From Roseovarius sp. ZX-A-9 (GTDB lineage Bacteria; Pseudomonadota; Alphaproteobacteria; Rhodobacterales; Rhodobacteraceae): a stretch of 64,000 nucleotides of DNA. The position numbers and the translations under genes are program-made. Every line of letters starts with the position of its first letter. Position 1 is the first letter of the stretch. The notes under the pieces were generated by a model, which had not been told where the DNA came from, did not search any database, and saw nothing but the letters and a program-made list of their open reading frames with translations. Location of the stretch: assembly GCF_028369135.1 (NCBI RefSeq), contig NZ_JAPWHW010000006.1, forward strand, positions 147,867 to 211,866, in the 5' to 3' direction. Positions 1 to 9,561 of this stretch are shown in pieces.

Positions 1-108
1 GCGATCACGTCGGCGATGAATATCGACAAGATCGTCTACAACGATCCGGTCTGGTGGGGCGAGAATGGCAGCGAGGCGGTCAACGCCTTCCTCGACGCGA
101 TCAGCTGA
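1..108 (+). CDS. ABC transporter substrate-binding protein, C-terminal end (partial)
   Basis: Reading from base 1 gives 35 residues and a TGA stop. The reading ends in NDPVWWGENGSEAVNAFLDA, which looks like the C-terminal helix of periplasmic binding proteins of the PotD (spermidine/putrescine) type. The two permeases that follow are of the matching PotB/PotC type, which supports the call. The rest of the gene, and probably the ATPase gene, lie to the left of the window. The ligand cannot be told from this fragment. Confidence 0.7.
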   Translation, partial: AITSAMNIDKIVYNDPVWWGENGSEAVNAFLDAIS

Positions 109-211
109 TCCGATCCTCTCTGGCGGGCGGCCCCTTTCTCCCTGGGTTGCCCGCTCACTGACCGAAGGCCATGCCGGCCTTCGGCGCTTTCCTCAATTAT
201 CGGTCGATGAC

Positions 212-1063
212 ATGCGGGTACTTGGCAGACATATCAGCCCTGGCTGGCTTCTGGTGGCACCATTGCTGCTGGTGGTGCTGGCGTTTTATGCCGGGCCACT
301 GGCCAATATCCTGTGGCTCAGCGTGACCGATCCCGAACCGGGGATTGGCAACTATCAGAAACTCTATCAGACCGACGCGCTGGGGCGTATCCTGTGGACC
401 ACGTTCCGCATCTGCCTGATCACCACGTTTTTCAGCGTCGCGCTGGGATATTCGGTGGCCTACGCGATGGTTCATGCCCACGCGCGCAACCAGCATGTCA
501 TGCTGACCTTCCTGCTGGTCAGCTTCTGGATTTCGGTGCTGGTGCGCACCTTTGCGTGGCTGATGCTGCTGGGGCGCAACGGGCTGGTGAACGAGTCGAT
601 GGAGGCCATTGGCCTGATTTCCGAACCGGTCCGCTTCATGCGCAACGAGCTGGGCGTGCTGATCGGCATGGTGCATTACATGGTGCCCTACGCGGTGCTG
701 CCACTCTTGGCGAACATGCAGACGCTGGACACCCGCGTGATGGCCGCGTCGCGCAATCTGGGGGCCACCGGCACGCAGACATTCTGGCGGATCTATCTGC
801 CGCTGACCGCGCCGGGGCTGATTGCCGCGTCGTTGCTGGTCTTTATTCTCAGCCTCGGTTTCTACGTGACGCCCGCGATCCTGGGCGGCGGCAAGGTGTT
901 GATGGTGGCCGAATATATCTCGGTGCAGCTGCTGGTCACGCTCAACTGGGGCACGGCGGCGATGCTGGGCACTTTGATGCTGTTCTCGGTGCTCGCACTC
1001 TTGTGGCTCATGTCGCGCTTCATGCAGTTGAGCGCGGCCTTTGGCGGCGGGGCGACACGATGA
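212..1063 (+). CDS. ABC transporter permease, PotB-like
   Basis: Inner-membrane subunit of a binding-protein-dependent importer, 283 residues. Several hydrophobic segments are visible, beginning with WLLVAPLLLVVLAFYAGPL near the N-terminus. The cytoplasmic EAA-like loop that contacts the ATPase is present as AASRNLGATGTQTFWRIYLP in the C-terminal third. I chose the ATG at 212 because the reading frame upstream of it is low-complexity and overlaps the preceding gene, while family proteins begin shortly before the first membrane segment. The stop overlaps the next permease's ATG (ATGA), so the two are probably translationally coupled. The ligand is unknown; family resemblance is to polyamine or opine importers. 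Confidence 0.88.
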   Translation: MRVLGRHISPGWLLVAPLLLVVLAFYAGPLANILWLSVTDPEPGIGNYQKLYQTDALGRILWTTFRICLITTFFSVALGYSVAYAMVHAHARNQHVMLTFLLVSFWISVLVRTFAWLMLLGRNGLVNESMEAIGLISEPVRFMRNELGVLIGMVHYMVPYAVLPLLANMQTLDTRVMAASRNLGATGTQTFWRIYLPLTAPGLIAASLLVFILSLGFYVTPAILGGGKVLMVAEYISVQLLVTLNWGTAAMLGTLMLFSVLALLWLMSRFMQLSAAFGGGATR

Positions 1064-1863
1064 AACCGGGGCTTTTTGCACGACTGAACCGGGTAGGCGC
1101 GTGGATGGCGCTGCTGTTCCTGGTGCTGCCTGCGCTGATCGCGATCCCGGTGTCACTGACGCCCAAGCGGTTCTTGTCGATGCCCAAGGGCGACTATTCA
1201 TGGCGGCATTTCGAGTTTCTGTTTTCCAGCCCCGAATGGCTGTCGAGCTTTGCCCAGAGCGGCATCATCGCGGTCAGCACTGCCGTACTGGCCACCGCGC
1301 TGGGCACGCTGGCGGCGATCGGCCTGTGGCGTGTCACATCGAAATACAGCGAAATGGTGCGCGCCTTCCTGCTGTTGCCGCTGATCATCCCGCAGATCAT
1401 TTCGGCGATGGCGTTCTACCGGCTGCTGATCCCGCTGGGCCTGCTGGACACATATGCGGGCCTCATTCTGGCGCACACGGTTCTGGCGGCGCCGCTGGTG
1501 CTGATCACCGTCAGCGCGAGCCTGGCCAATTTCGACCCCAAGCTGGAACAGGCCAGCCGTAATCTGGGCGCACCGGCCTGGACCACCATGCGGCGGGTGA
1601 TCCTGCCGTCGATCCGGCCCGGCGTGTTCGCGGGGGCGCTGTTTGCGTTCATCCTCAGCTGGGACGAGATCGTGGTCACGCTCTTCATCTCGAAATTCAA
1701 CGTCTACACCCTGCCCCGCCGGATGTGGAACGGCATCCGCGAAAACACCGACCCGACTGTGGCGGCAGCGGCCGTGGTGTTGATTGCCGTGACACTGGGC
1801 GCGTTTGCCGTGTCGGCCATCGTGTCGCGCCAGCGTGCGCAAACTGCTTTGAAAGAGGACTAA
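1060..1863 (+). CDS. ABC transporter permease, PotC-like
   Basis: Second inner-membrane subunit of the same importer, 267 residues. It begins MKPGLFARLNRVGAWMALLF and runs straight into a first membrane helix. The EAA loop is LEQASRNLGAPAWTTMRRVI, followed by the typical FILSWDEIVVTLFIS membrane segment of PotC-type permeases. It starts inside the stop codon of the first permease. Four bases separate its stop from the acyl-CoA dehydrogenase, so transport and CoA-ester chemistry are very probably one transcription unit. Confidence 0.88.
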   Translation: MKPGLFARLNRVGAWMALLFLVLPALIAIPVSLTPKRFLSMPKGDYSWRHFEFLFSSPEWLSSFAQSGIIAVSTAVLATALGTLAAIGLWRVTSKYSEMVRAFLLLPLIIPQIISAMAFYRLLIPLGLLDTYAGLILAHTVLAAPLVLITVSASLANFDPKLEQASRNLGAPAWTTMRRVILPSIRPGVFAGALFAFILSWDEIVVTLFISKFNVYTLPRRMWNGIRENTDPTVAAAAVVLIAVTLGAFAVSAIVSRQRAQTALKED

Positions 1864-1867
1864 GCCG

Positions 1868-3028
1868 ATGAATATTCTGGTCAGCCACGAGAACGAACTG
1901 CTGCTGAACACCGTGCGCGCCTTCATGGACGCCGAGATGTATCCGCATGAGCAGATGGTCGACAAGACCGGCGAGGTCCCCGAGGACCTGGGCCGCCAGA
2001 TCGCGGCGCGCGCGCAGGAGCTGGGCCTGTATGCCTGCAACCTGCCCGAGGAAGTGGGCGGCGGCGGGCTGGGCCTGAGCGCGATGCATCTGATCGAGCG
2101 CGAATATGGCAAGACCAGCCATGCGTTGCACAGCTGGGCCGCGCGCCCGACCGAGTTGTTGCTGGCCTGCGAGGGCGATCAGCGCGAGCAATACCTGCTG
2201 CCCGCGGTGCGTGGCGAAAAGCGCGAGCTTTTCGGGCTGACCGAGCCGGAGGCCGGATCGGACGTGATGGGGATGAAGACCAACGCCCGGCGCGACGGTG
2301 ACGACTGGATTCTGAACGGGACGAAACATTTCATCTCTGGCCCCTGCATGCCGGATTTCGCCATCGTCTTTGCCGCCACGGGCGTGGATGAGGGGCCGCG
2401 CGGCAGCCGCAAGCGGGTGACGGCGTTCCTCGTCGATATCGGCACACCCGGGTTCGAATGTCGCGAGGGCAATCGCTGTGTCAGCTACCGGGGCTACCGC
2501 AATTACCAGCTTACATTCGACGATGTGCGGCTAGGCCCCGGCCAGGTGCTGGGCCAGGAGGGGCACGGGCTGGAACTGGCGGGGCAATGGCTGGGCATGG
2601 GACGTATCTGGGTCGGCGCGTGCTGTTGCGGCAAGGCCGAGCGCATCTTGGGGCTGGCAACCGACTGGGCCGCGAGCCGCCGCCAGTTCGGCCAGCCCAT
2701 CGGGCGGTTTCAGGCCACCGGTTTCCGGCTGGCGGATGGGGCGATGGGGTTGCGGGCGGCCGATCTGATGGTTGCCGATGCGGTGGCGCGCGCCGAGCGC
2801 GGCGCGATGGAGGATGCCGATGCGGCGATGGTCAAGGTCTACTGTTCGGAGATGCTGAACCGGATCGCCGATGACACGGTGCAGATTTACGGCGGCATGG
2901 GCCTGATGGAGGAATTGCCCATCGAGCGGCTGTGGCGCGACAGCCGGCTGGAACGGATCTGGGACGGCACGTCGGAGATCCAGCGCCATATCATCACCCG
3001 CTCGATCCTGCGCCCGCTGGGGGCCTGA
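1868..3028 (+). CDS. acyl-CoA dehydrogenase
   Basis: FAD enzyme (386 residues) that desaturates an acyl-CoA at alpha-beta and passes electrons to ETF. The family layout is intact: N-terminal helical domain, the middle beta-domain with FGLTEPEAGSD, and a C-terminal helical domain with RRQFGQPIGRFQATGFRLAD and YGGMGLMEELPIERLWRD. The C-terminal WDGTSEIQR contains the glutamate often used as catalytic base. It sits between an ABC importer and a CoA ligase-type gene, so the acid substrate is probably imported, activated and then desaturated. The chain type cannot be read from sequence. The unit ends in hutD, which makes an imidazole acid worth considering (see findings). Confidence 0.92.
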   Translation: MNILVSHENELLLNTVRAFMDAEMYPHEQMVDKTGEVPEDLGRQIAARAQELGLYACNLPEEVGGGGLGLSAMHLIEREYGKTSHALHSWAARPTELLLACEGDQREQYLLPAVRGEKRELFGLTEPEAGSDVMGMKTNARRDGDDWILNGTKHFISGPCMPDFAIVFAATGVDEGPRGSRKRVTAFLVDIGTPGFECREGNRCVSYRGYRNYQLTFDDVRLGPGQVLGQEGHGLELAGQWLGMGRIWVGACCCGKAERILGLATDWAASRRQFGQPIGRFQATGFRLADGAMGLRAADLMVADAVARAERGAMEDADAAMVKVYCSEMLNRIADDTVQIYGGMGLMEELPIERLWRDSRLERIWDGTSEIQRHIITRSILRPLGA

Positions 3029-3033
3029 GCGGC

Positions 3034-5142
3034 ATGACGGCTGTAATGACGCAGGCCAAGCGCCAGAATTTCGAGCGGCTGCTGAACCCGCGTCACATCG
3101 CCTTTGTCGGCGGGGCGGATGCGGCGGTGGGCATCGGCGAGGCGCGGCGTGCCGGTTACGGCGGGCAGATGTGGGTGGTGAACCCGCGCCGTGCGCAGAT
3201 CGCGGGGCTGCCCTGCCTGCCGGACATCGCCGCCCTGCCCGAACCGCCCGATGCGGTGTTCCTGGCCATCCCGGCCGCGCTGGTGCCGGGGGCCGTAGCG
3301 GAACTGGCGGCGATGGGTGCGGGCGGGATCGTCTGCTATTCTGCCGGATTTGCCGAGGCACATGCGGAGGGCCGCGCGCTGGAGGAGGCGCTGAAGGCGG
3401 CGCTGGGGGACATGGTGTTGATCGGACCCAACTGTTACGGGCTGATCAACTACATCGGCAAGTCGGCACTCTGGCCCTTTGCCCATGGCGGCACCTGCCC
3501 CGGCTACGGCGCGGCGATCATTACCCAATCGGGCATGTTTTCGTCCGACATCACCATGAGCCAGCGGTCCCTGCCACTGGCCTATATGGCATCGGCTGGC
3601 AATCAGACCGATCTGGGCATCGCCGAATTCATCGACCTGCTGTGCGAGCGGCCCGAAGTGCGCGCCATCGGGGTGCATATCGAGGGGTTGCGCGACATCC
3701 CCGCCTTCGAGCGCGCGGCGTTGAAAGCAGCCCGCGCGGGCACGCCCATCGTGGCGCTGAAAACCGGCAGTTCCGCCATCGGAGAGCGCCTGACGCTGAG
3801 CCACACGGGCTCGCTTGCGGGGTCGAACGCGCTCTATCTTGCGCTGTTCGAGCGCGCGGGCGTGATCAGTGTCACCAACCCGTCGCAATTTCTGGAAACG
3901 CTGAAATTCCTGTGCATCGCGGGCGCGCCCGAAGGCCGGGAGGTGCTGGGCTTTACCTGTTCGGGGGGCGGGGCGACGATGCTGGCGGATCACGGCGAGA
4001 GGATCGGCTTGCAGTTCGCGGCGCCGGACGCCGCGGCACTGGCCGCGCTGACGCCGCTCTTGCCGCCCATCGCCACGGTTTCGAACCCGCTGGATTACAC
4101 CACGCCGATCTGGGGACAGCCCGAACATACAGCCCCCGTGTTCGAGGCCGCCGCCGCGCATATCCCGGCGCAGGCGGCGGTGCTGGTGCAGGACTATCCC
4201 GCCGCCGGTCTGGACGAGAGCCGGCAGCTTTACCTCAATGACGGGCTGGCCTTTGCCGAGGCCGCACGGCAGGCGGGCCTGCCCGCCGCGATCTGTGCGA
4301 CGATCCCCGAGAATATCGGGCGCGAGGTGCGCGACCTTTACGTGGCGCGCGGTGTCGCCCCGATGCAGGGGGTGCACGAGACTCTGAACGCGATCCGCGG
4401 TGCCGCATGGTGGCGGGCGCGCCAGCGCGAGATCCTGAGCGCCGCGCCCGCGCCGCTGATCCCCGGCCGGCCCAATGCGGCCCCCCGTCTGCTGAACGAG
4501 GCGGAGGGCAAGGCGCGGCTGGCCGCCGCCGGGATCGCCATCCCGCGCGGGCGGGCCTGTAGCGGGGCGCAACTGGCCGAGGCGGCCGCCGATATCGGGT
4601 ATCCCGTCGTGCTCAAGATGATGGGACCGGCGCTGGCGCATAAATCCGATGCCGGGGCCGTGACGTTGAACATCGCGGATGAAGGAGCGCTGATGCAGGC
4701 GGCCAACGCCATGCGCCACGCCGTCACGCAATTCGCGGCAGACGCCGTCACCGACACGTTTCTGGTCGAGCGGATGGCCACCCCGCCGCTGGCGGAACTG
4801 GTGGTCGGCATCCGCCGCGATCCGCAATTCGGGCTGGCGATGACGCTGGGCAGCGGCGGCATATTGGTGGAACTGATCGGCGATACGGTGTCGTTGCTGC
4901 TGCCTGCCCGCTCGGCCGAGATCGACGCGGCGCTGGACGGGTTGAAGGTGGCGCGGCTGTTGGACGGGTTTCGCGGCAAGTCTGCGGTGGACCGGCAGGC
5001 ACTGGTGGCCGCACTCACCGGGCTGGCGGACTATGCGATGGCCCATGCCGCCGAGATCGCCGAGATCGAGATCAACCCATTGTTCGTCTACGAGCGCGAG
5101 GTTCTGGCGGTAGATGTCCTGATGCAGGTGGATCCGGCATGA
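3034..5142 (+). CDS. acetate--CoA ligase family protein (ADP-forming-type acyl-CoA synthetase)
   Basis: Single-chain (702-residue) NDP-forming-type acyl-CoA synthetase. The order is a CoA-binding Rossmann domain (about 1-130, with HIAFVGGADAA and SAGFAEAHAEG), succinyl-CoA-ligase-like domains (about 145-450, with GPNCYGLIN, TQSGMF and SHTGSLAGSNA), and a C-terminal ATP-grasp domain (about 480-700, with GYPVVLKMMGPALAHKSDAG and EINPLFVY). The family links acid + CoA + ATP to acyl-CoA. The gene begins 5 bases after the acyl-CoA dehydrogenase stop and its own stop overlaps the hydrolase start. Substrate unknown; the neighbours suggest an acid that is then desaturated. Confidence 0.9.
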   Translation: MTAVMTQAKRQNFERLLNPRHIAFVGGADAAVGIGEARRAGYGGQMWVVNPRRAQIAGLPCLPDIAALPEPPDAVFLAIPAALVPGAVAELAAMGAGGIVCYSAGFAEAHAEGRALEEALKAALGDMVLIGPNCYGLINYIGKSALWPFAHGGTCPGYGAAIITQSGMFSSDITMSQRSLPLAYMASAGNQTDLGIAEFIDLLCERPEVRAIGVHIEGLRDIPAFERAALKAARAGTPIVALKTGSSAIGERLTLSHTGSLAGSNALYLALFERAGVISVTNPSQFLETLKFLCIAGAPEGREVLGFTCSGGGATMLADHGERIGLQFAAPDAAALAALTPLLPPIATVSNPLDYTTPIWGQPEHTAPVFEAAAAHIPAQAAVLVQDYPAAGLDESRQLYLNDGLAFAEAARQAGLPAAICATIPENIGREVRDLYVARGVAPMQGVHETLNAIRGAAWWRARQREILSAAPAPLIPGRPNAAPRLLNEAEGKARLAAAGIAIPRGRACSGAQLAEAAADIGYPVVLKMMGPALAHKSDAGAVTLNIADEGALMQAANAMRHAVTQFAADAVTDTFLVERMATPPLAELVVGIRRDPQFGLAMTLGSGGILVELIGDTVSLLLPARSAEIDAALDGLKVARLLDGFRGKSAVDRQALVAALTGLADYAMAHAAEIAEIEINPLFVYEREVLAVDVLMQVDPA

Positions 5143-6284
5143 GCGCCGGGCGCATCCCCAATCCCGACCTCGCGGTGGGTGCGGGCAACAAGCAACGCTG
5201 GAACCAGCCGGAATATCGCCGCCATGGTTTTCACAACGCGCATCGGCTGTTTCGCCGCGCCTATATGGTGCGGGCGCGGCGGCAACTGGTGCTGGAGCCT
5301 GCTGAAAACACCGCCCTCGCCGCGCTGCCGCAGGTGGCGACGCTGACAGCGCGGAAAGAGTTTTCGGCGCTGGTCTGTGCGCGTGGCAACCAGATCGTGC
5401 TGGCGCGCCATGCCGACGATTTCGCCCCCGACCAGCCGCATTCGATGCAATCGGTCAGCAAGCTGATGATGCATCTGATTGCGGGCAGGATGATCGGCGA
5501 GGGGTTGCTGGACCCTGCCCGCCCGGTGGAGGCCTATATCCCGGATATCGGCGCGGGCTATCGCGGCGCGCGGGTGCAGGACGTGCTGGACATGAACGTG
5601 ATCAACGATTTTTCCGAGGATTACGCCGACCCCAACGCCAGTTGTTATACCGAGGAAATTGCGCTGGGCTGGCGGCTGCCGCCCGATGGCGCACCCGAGA
5701 CGGAGATGGGGGCCTTCGTGCGCTCGATTGGCGGGGCGGACCTAAACAACAGGGCGTCTGTGATCAACTATTGCTCGGCCAACACCGATCTTTTGACGCT
5801 GATCTGCGACGGGCTGCGGCCCGGCGGGCTGAATGCGCAGATCGACGCCATTGCAGAGGCGGCAGGGATCGCCGATGCGCTCCATATCAGCCTCAGCCCC
5901 GAAGGGCTGCCGGCCTTCTCTGGCGGTGCCTGCATGACGGCCAGAGATCTGGCGCGCTTTGGCCTGCTGTTGGCGCGGATCGCCGGGCCCGCCCCCTGCC
6001 CCGGCTGGAATCAGCCATTTATCCAAGCCGTGCCGGGCCGCGATGCCAAGACGCTGGCGCCGCCGCGCGACCATGTGCGCTATGCCGACCAGATGATGAC
6101 CAACGGGCGCTGGATCGGGCATGCGGGCTATGGCGGGCAGTTCCTGATGGTGGATACGGTCACGGGCCTGTCTTGCGCGTATTTCAGCGTGTTGGAGAAC
6201 GCGGCCGGCTATTGCGAAGATTACATGGCCGAAACCGTTGACTGTCTGGAAGCGGTGTTGACGCGCTTCGCGCTGCAGGGCTAG
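5139..6284 (+). CDS. serine hydrolase, beta-lactamase/esterase family
   Basis: 381 residues with the SxxK catalytic motif of class C beta-lactamase-like enzymes (Ser105-Val-Ser-Lys108) and a YxxxN-like element (YCSANTD). The later GHAGYGGQFLMVD resembles the family's third, KTG-equivalent motif. No signal peptide is visible, so a cytoplasmic esterase, amidase or thioesterase-like role is more likely than a cell-wall enzyme. It starts inside the stop codon of the acyl-CoA synthetase (ATGA) and precedes hutD, making it part of the same unit. The actual substrate is not predictable from sequence. Confidence 0.82.
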   Translation: MSAGRIPNPDLAVGAGNKQRWNQPEYRRHGFHNAHRLFRRAYMVRARRQLVLEPAENTALAALPQVATLTARKEFSALVCARGNQIVLARHADDFAPDQPHSMQSVSKLMMHLIAGRMIGEGLLDPARPVEAYIPDIGAGYRGARVQDVLDMNVINDFSEDYADPNASCYTEEIALGWRLPPDGAPETEMGAFVRSIGGADLNNRASVINYCSANTDLLTLICDGLRPGGLNAQIDAIAEAAGIADALHISLSPEGLPAFSGGACMTARDLARFGLLLARIAGPAPCPGWNQPFIQAVPGRDAKTLAPPRDHVRYADQMMTNGRWIGHAGYGGQFLMVDTVTGLSCAYFSVLENAAGYCEDYMAETVDCLEAVLTRFALQG

Positions 6285-6356
6285 ACGCGGCGAGAGCTGC
6301 GCGTCATGAATCGCCCTGACCGCCCCTTGCTTTATACGATGGAAAGGCCCGCCCCG

Positions 6357-6944
6357 ATGGACATCCTGCGCTGTTCCAACCTGATCGACATTCCTTGGAA
6401 AAACGATGGCGGCGTGACCCGCGAGATTGCCACCGCGACGCTTGGCGACCGGATGGCCTGGCGGATCAGCCGGGCGGATGTGGGCCAGGACGGGGCGTTT
6501 TCGGATTTCTCGGGCGTGATGCGAATTCTGACCGTGGTCGAGGGCGGTGGCGTCGATCTGGAACATGCGGGCGGTGTTCTGAACGCGCCCCTGTGGGAGC
6601 CGGTCCGCTTTGACGGCGGGCTGAGCGTCTATGCAAGGCTGACGGACGGGCCGCTGACCGATCTCAACCTGATGTTCGACCCAGCGATCTGCGCGGGCGA
6701 GGTGATCGTGCATCGCGGGCCATCCCGGCCTGCCCTTGCCCCGGTGCAGCCCGGCATGAGGGCGTTTCACGGGCTGGCGGGCGTGCCGGAGATTGATGGT
6801 GAGTCACTGGCCCCCGGCGATACCGCATTCGTGGGTGATGCAGGCACCGCGCCGATCCTGCGGGATGGCGACGCGGCGCTGGAAATCCGCATCAGTTATC
6901 TGGATCAGAGTGCAGCCATCAAGCTGGCCATCGCGGCGCGGTAG
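6357..6944 (+). CDS. hutD: HutD family protein
   Basis: Cupin-like protein of the HutD/Ves family, usually encoded with histidine-utilisation genes; in Pseudomonas HutD has been proposed to govern the level of hut expression. The diagnostic N-terminus IPWKNDGGVTREIA is clear, as is WRISRADVGQDGAFSDFSG. I prefer the ATG at 6357 (195 residues) because MDILRCSNLIDIPWKN matches the family start and GGAAAG lies 9 bases upstream; an in-frame ATG at 6306 would add 17 residues. It is codirectional with the upstream ABC/CoA-ester genes and its 3' end overlaps hutF tail to tail by 40 bases. Confidence 0.88.
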   Translation: MDILRCSNLIDIPWKNDGGVTREIATATLGDRMAWRISRADVGQDGAFSDFSGVMRILTVVEGGGVDLEHAGGVLNAPLWEPVRFDGGLSVYARLTDGPLTDLNLMFDPAICAGEVIVHRGPSRPALAPVQPGMRAFHGLAGVPEIDGESLAPGDTAFVGDAGTAPILRDGDAALEIRISYLDQSAAIKLAIAAR

Positions 6945-8263
6945 TCGGCCATGATCCGGCCGCGCGCGACATGCCTGCCCTCGCGGACCGCATGACGCCC
7001 GGCTGACCACAGATCGGTCACGACATTGTCGCTGGCGGCAAAGGCCAGCCCGTCGAGCAACTGATCGGCGCGCAAGGCACAGAGCGCGGGATCGTTGCTG
7101 TCGATGGCCACCAGATCGGCAAGCTGGCCCACGGCAATCTCGCCGGTGCCCCGGCCCAGCGCCTGAGCCCCGCCGCGCGCGGCCCCCGTGTAGAGCGTTT
7201 CGCCCACCGACCCTTCGCCTACGACCATCACGTTGCGGGCGAGGTCGCGCAGGCGCTGCGAATATTCCAGCGTGCGCAATTCTTCGGTCAGGGAGATCCG
7301 CACGTTGGAATCTGATCCCAGCCCGAACCGGCCCCCGGCCGTCAGGTAGGTGGGGCCGTTGAACGGTCCGTCGCCCAGATTGGCCTCGGTGATCGGGCAA
7401 AGCCCTGCGACAGCGCCGGATTTCGCCATGTCCAGCGTCTCGGCCTCGGTCATGTGGGTGGCGTGGATCAGGCACCAATCGGCATTCACCGGGGCGTTGT
7501 CCAGCAGCCACTCGACCGGGCGTGCGCCCAGCCATGCCTGTATATCGGTGACTTCCTTGGGTTGCTCGGAGATATGGATATGGATCGGCCCGTCATCATG
7601 CGCCGCCAGTGCCGCGCGCAGATCATCGGGCGATGTGGCACGCAGCGAATGCGGCGCGATGCCGACGCGGCAATCGGAGGGCAGCTCTTTCACCGCCGCG
7701 CGGGCGCGGGCCACCAGATCGGCGTAGCGTTCGACCGAGTTGCCGAACCGGGCCTGCCCTGACTGAAGCGGCGCCTGCCCTGCCCCGCCATAGGTATAGA
7801 GAACCGGCAGATGCGTCAGGCCGATCTGGGTCCGGGCGGCGGCGGCGGCGATGCGCGCAGACAGCTCTCCCAGATCGTCATAGGGTGTGCCGCCGGGCTG
7901 GTGGTGCAGGTAGTGGAATTCGCCGACGCTGGCATATCCGGCCTCCTGCATTTCCAGAAACACCAGCGCGGCAATCGCCTCGATCTGCTCAGGCGTCAGC
8001 GTTCCGGTAAAGCGGTACATCAGGTCGCGCCATGTCCAGAAGCTGTCTTTGCCGGCCATGCGGAATTCGGTCATGCCGGCCATCGCGCGCTGAAAGCTGT
8101 GGCTGTGCAGGTTGGCCAGCGCGGGCAGCAGTGTATCCACGACCGTATCGCCCGGCTGTGGGGTTGCCCCGGTGTCGATGCCGGTCAGACGCCCTGCTTC
8201 ATGGGTCAGGCGGACATTGTCGGCCCATCCCGACGACAGAAATGCACGCTTTGCAAAGATCAT
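6905..8263 (-). CDS. hutF: formimidoylglutamate deiminase
   Basis: Zinc amidohydrolase (452 residues) that converts N-formimino-L-glutamate to N-formyl-L-glutamate and ammonia, the fourth step of the five-step histidine pathway. The metal-binding motif LPALANLHSHSFQRAMAGM is near residue 50, FHYLHHQP follows, and the later GLGSDSNVRISLTEELRTLE holds the conserved aspartate. Presence of both hutF and hutG shows the two-step formylglutamate route rather than direct formiminoglutamase. It is divergent from hutI, with a HutC-type operator in the shared 86-base promoter region. Confidence 0.95.
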   Translation of the reverse strand: MIFAKRAFLSSGWADNVRLTHEAGRLTGIDTGATPQPGDTVVDTLLPALANLHSHSFQRAMAGMTEFRMAGKDSFWTWRDLMYRFTGTLTPEQIEAIAALVFLEMQEAGYASVGEFHYLHHQPGGTPYDDLGELSARIAAAAARTQIGLTHLPVLYTYGGAGQAPLQSGQARFGNSVERYADLVARARAAVKELPSDCRVGIAPHSLRATSPDDLRAALAAHDDGPIHIHISEQPKEVTDIQAWLGARPVEWLLDNAPVNADWCLIHATHMTEAETLDMAKSGAVAGLCPITEANLGDGPFNGPTYLTAGGRFGLGSDSNVRISLTEELRTLEYSQRLRDLARNVMVVGEGSVGETLYTGAARGGAQALGRGTGEIAVGQLADLVAIDSNDPALCALRADQLLDGLAFAASDNVVTDLWSAGRHAVREGRHVARGRIMADYRAAMASLMAAL

Positions 8264-8282
8264 ATTTTCGGTCCCTCGCGTT

Positions 8283-8296
8283 TATGTATAGACATA
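8283..8296. promoter_or_regulatory. probable HutC operator between hutF and hutI
   Basis: TATGTATAGACATA is an inverted repeat (TATGT/ACATA). Its core GTATAGAC fits the HutC-subfamily GntR consensus GTMTAKAC. It lies in the 86-base gap between the divergent hutF and hutI starts, where one bound repressor could control both directions. The match is read directly from sequence; the assignment to the hutC product at 13663 is inference. Confidence 0.75.
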
Positions 8297-8349
8297 TCTC
8301 ACATTAAATCGTACAAGAAAAGAGAAATCGACATAGCCGGAGACTCGCA

Positions 8350-9561
8350 ATGACTGACAACAGCCAGATTCTGACCGATCTGTCCGTGGCGACACTGGCC
8401 GTGTCGGACACGCCGTATGGTCTGATCGAGGATGCCGCCATCGCGATCACGGACGGCATGATCGCATGGGTCGGTCCCAAGGCCAAGCTGCCGCAGGACC
8501 ACGCCGCGCTGGCGCAGACATCGCTGGGCGGGCGGCTGGTGACGCCGGGCCTGATTGATTGCCACACCCATATCGTGCATGGCGGCGACCGCGCCGTAGA
8601 GTTCGAGATGCGCCTGAACGGCGCCAGCTACGAAGAAGTCGCGCGCGCCGGTGGCGGGATCGTGTCGACCGTGAAAGCCACGCGCGCCGCCAGTGAGGAG
8701 GCGCTGATTGCCAGCGCCCTGCCCCGAGTCGATGCGATACTGGCCGAGGGCGCTTGCGTGCTTGAGATCAAATCGGGCTACGGGCTGGACCTTGAGACCG
8801 AGCTGCGGATGCTGCGCGCCGCGCGTGCAATTGCCCGGCACCGGCCAGTACGCGTCACCACCAGTTTCCTGGGCGCACATGCGGTGCCTGCCGAATTCAG
8901 CGGCGATGCAGATGCCTATATCGACGATATTTGCATCCCCGCCCTGCGCGCTGCCCATGCCGAAGGGTTGGTGGACGCAGTTGACGGGTTCTGTGAGGGC
9001 ATCGCCTTCCAACCGGCGCAGATCGCGCGGGTCTTTGACGTGGCGGCAGAGCTGGGCCTGCCGGTGAAACTGCATGCAGAGCAACTGTCCAACCTGGGCG
9101 GTGCAAAACTGGCGGCCAGCTATGGCGCGATGTCGGCGGATCATATCGAATATCTCGACGAGGATGGCGTGGCCGCGATGGCCGAGGCCGGCACCGTTGG
9201 CGTGGTACTGCCCGGCGCGTTCTACACCCTGCGCGAAACGCAGATGCCGCCCATCGCCGCGCTGCGCAAACACGGCGTGCCGATGGCGCTGGCCACCGAC
9301 TGCAACCCCGGATCGTCGCCGATGACATCGCTCTTGCTGACCATGAACATGGCCTGCACCCTGTTCCGCATGACACCCGAAGAGGCGCTGGCGGGCGTCA
9401 CGCGCCACGCTGCCGCGGCCCTGCGGCTGGACGATTGCGGGCGCATCGCTCCCGGCCTGCGCGCCGATCTGGCGGTGTGGGACGTGGCGCACCCTGCCGA
9501 ACTGGCGTACCGTATCGGCTATAACCCCCTTCACTCCCGCATTTTCGGAGGCAAATCGTGA
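8350..9561 (+). CDS. hutI: imidazolonepropionase
   Basis: Third histidine-pathway enzyme, hydrolysing 4-imidazolone-5-propionate to N-formiminoglutamate (403 residues). The metal site [20 protein letters not shown] lies near residue 70. The substrate region [44 protein letters not shown] and the late [12 protein letters not shown] are all characteristic of HutI. It opens the hutI-H-G-U operon, and its TGA overlaps the GTG start of hutH. Confidence 0.96.
   Translation: MTDNSQILTDLSVATLAVSDTPYGLIEDAAIAITDGMIAWVGPKAKLPQDHAALAQTSLGGRLVTPGLIDCHTHIVHGGDRAVEFEMRLNGASYEEVARAGGGIVSTVKATRAASEEALIASALPRVDAILAEGACVLEIKSGYGLDLETELRMLRAARAIARHRPVRVTTSFLGAHAVPAEFSGDADAYIDDICIPALRAAHAEGLVDAVDGFCEGIAFQPAQIARVFDVAAELGLPVKLHAEQLSNLGGAKLAASYGAMSADHIEYLDEDGVAAMAEAGTVGVVLPGAFYTLRETQMPPIAALRKHGVPMALATDCNPGSSPMTSLLLTMNMACTLFRMTPEEALAGVTRHAAAALRLDDCGRIAPGLRADLAVWDVAHPAELAYRIGYNPLHSRIFGGKS

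Noticed and set aside
197..1201. Long minus-strand open frame of 334 codons opposite the two ABC permeases
   Set aside because: His/Gln/Arg-rich translation without motif, lying wholly over clear permease genes; a typical high-GC antisense shadow.
2887..5046. Minus-strand open frame of 719 codons opposite the acyl-CoA synthetase
   Set aside because: Composition dominated by Arg, Gln, Gly and His, no family motif, and the plus strand encodes a complete synthetase.
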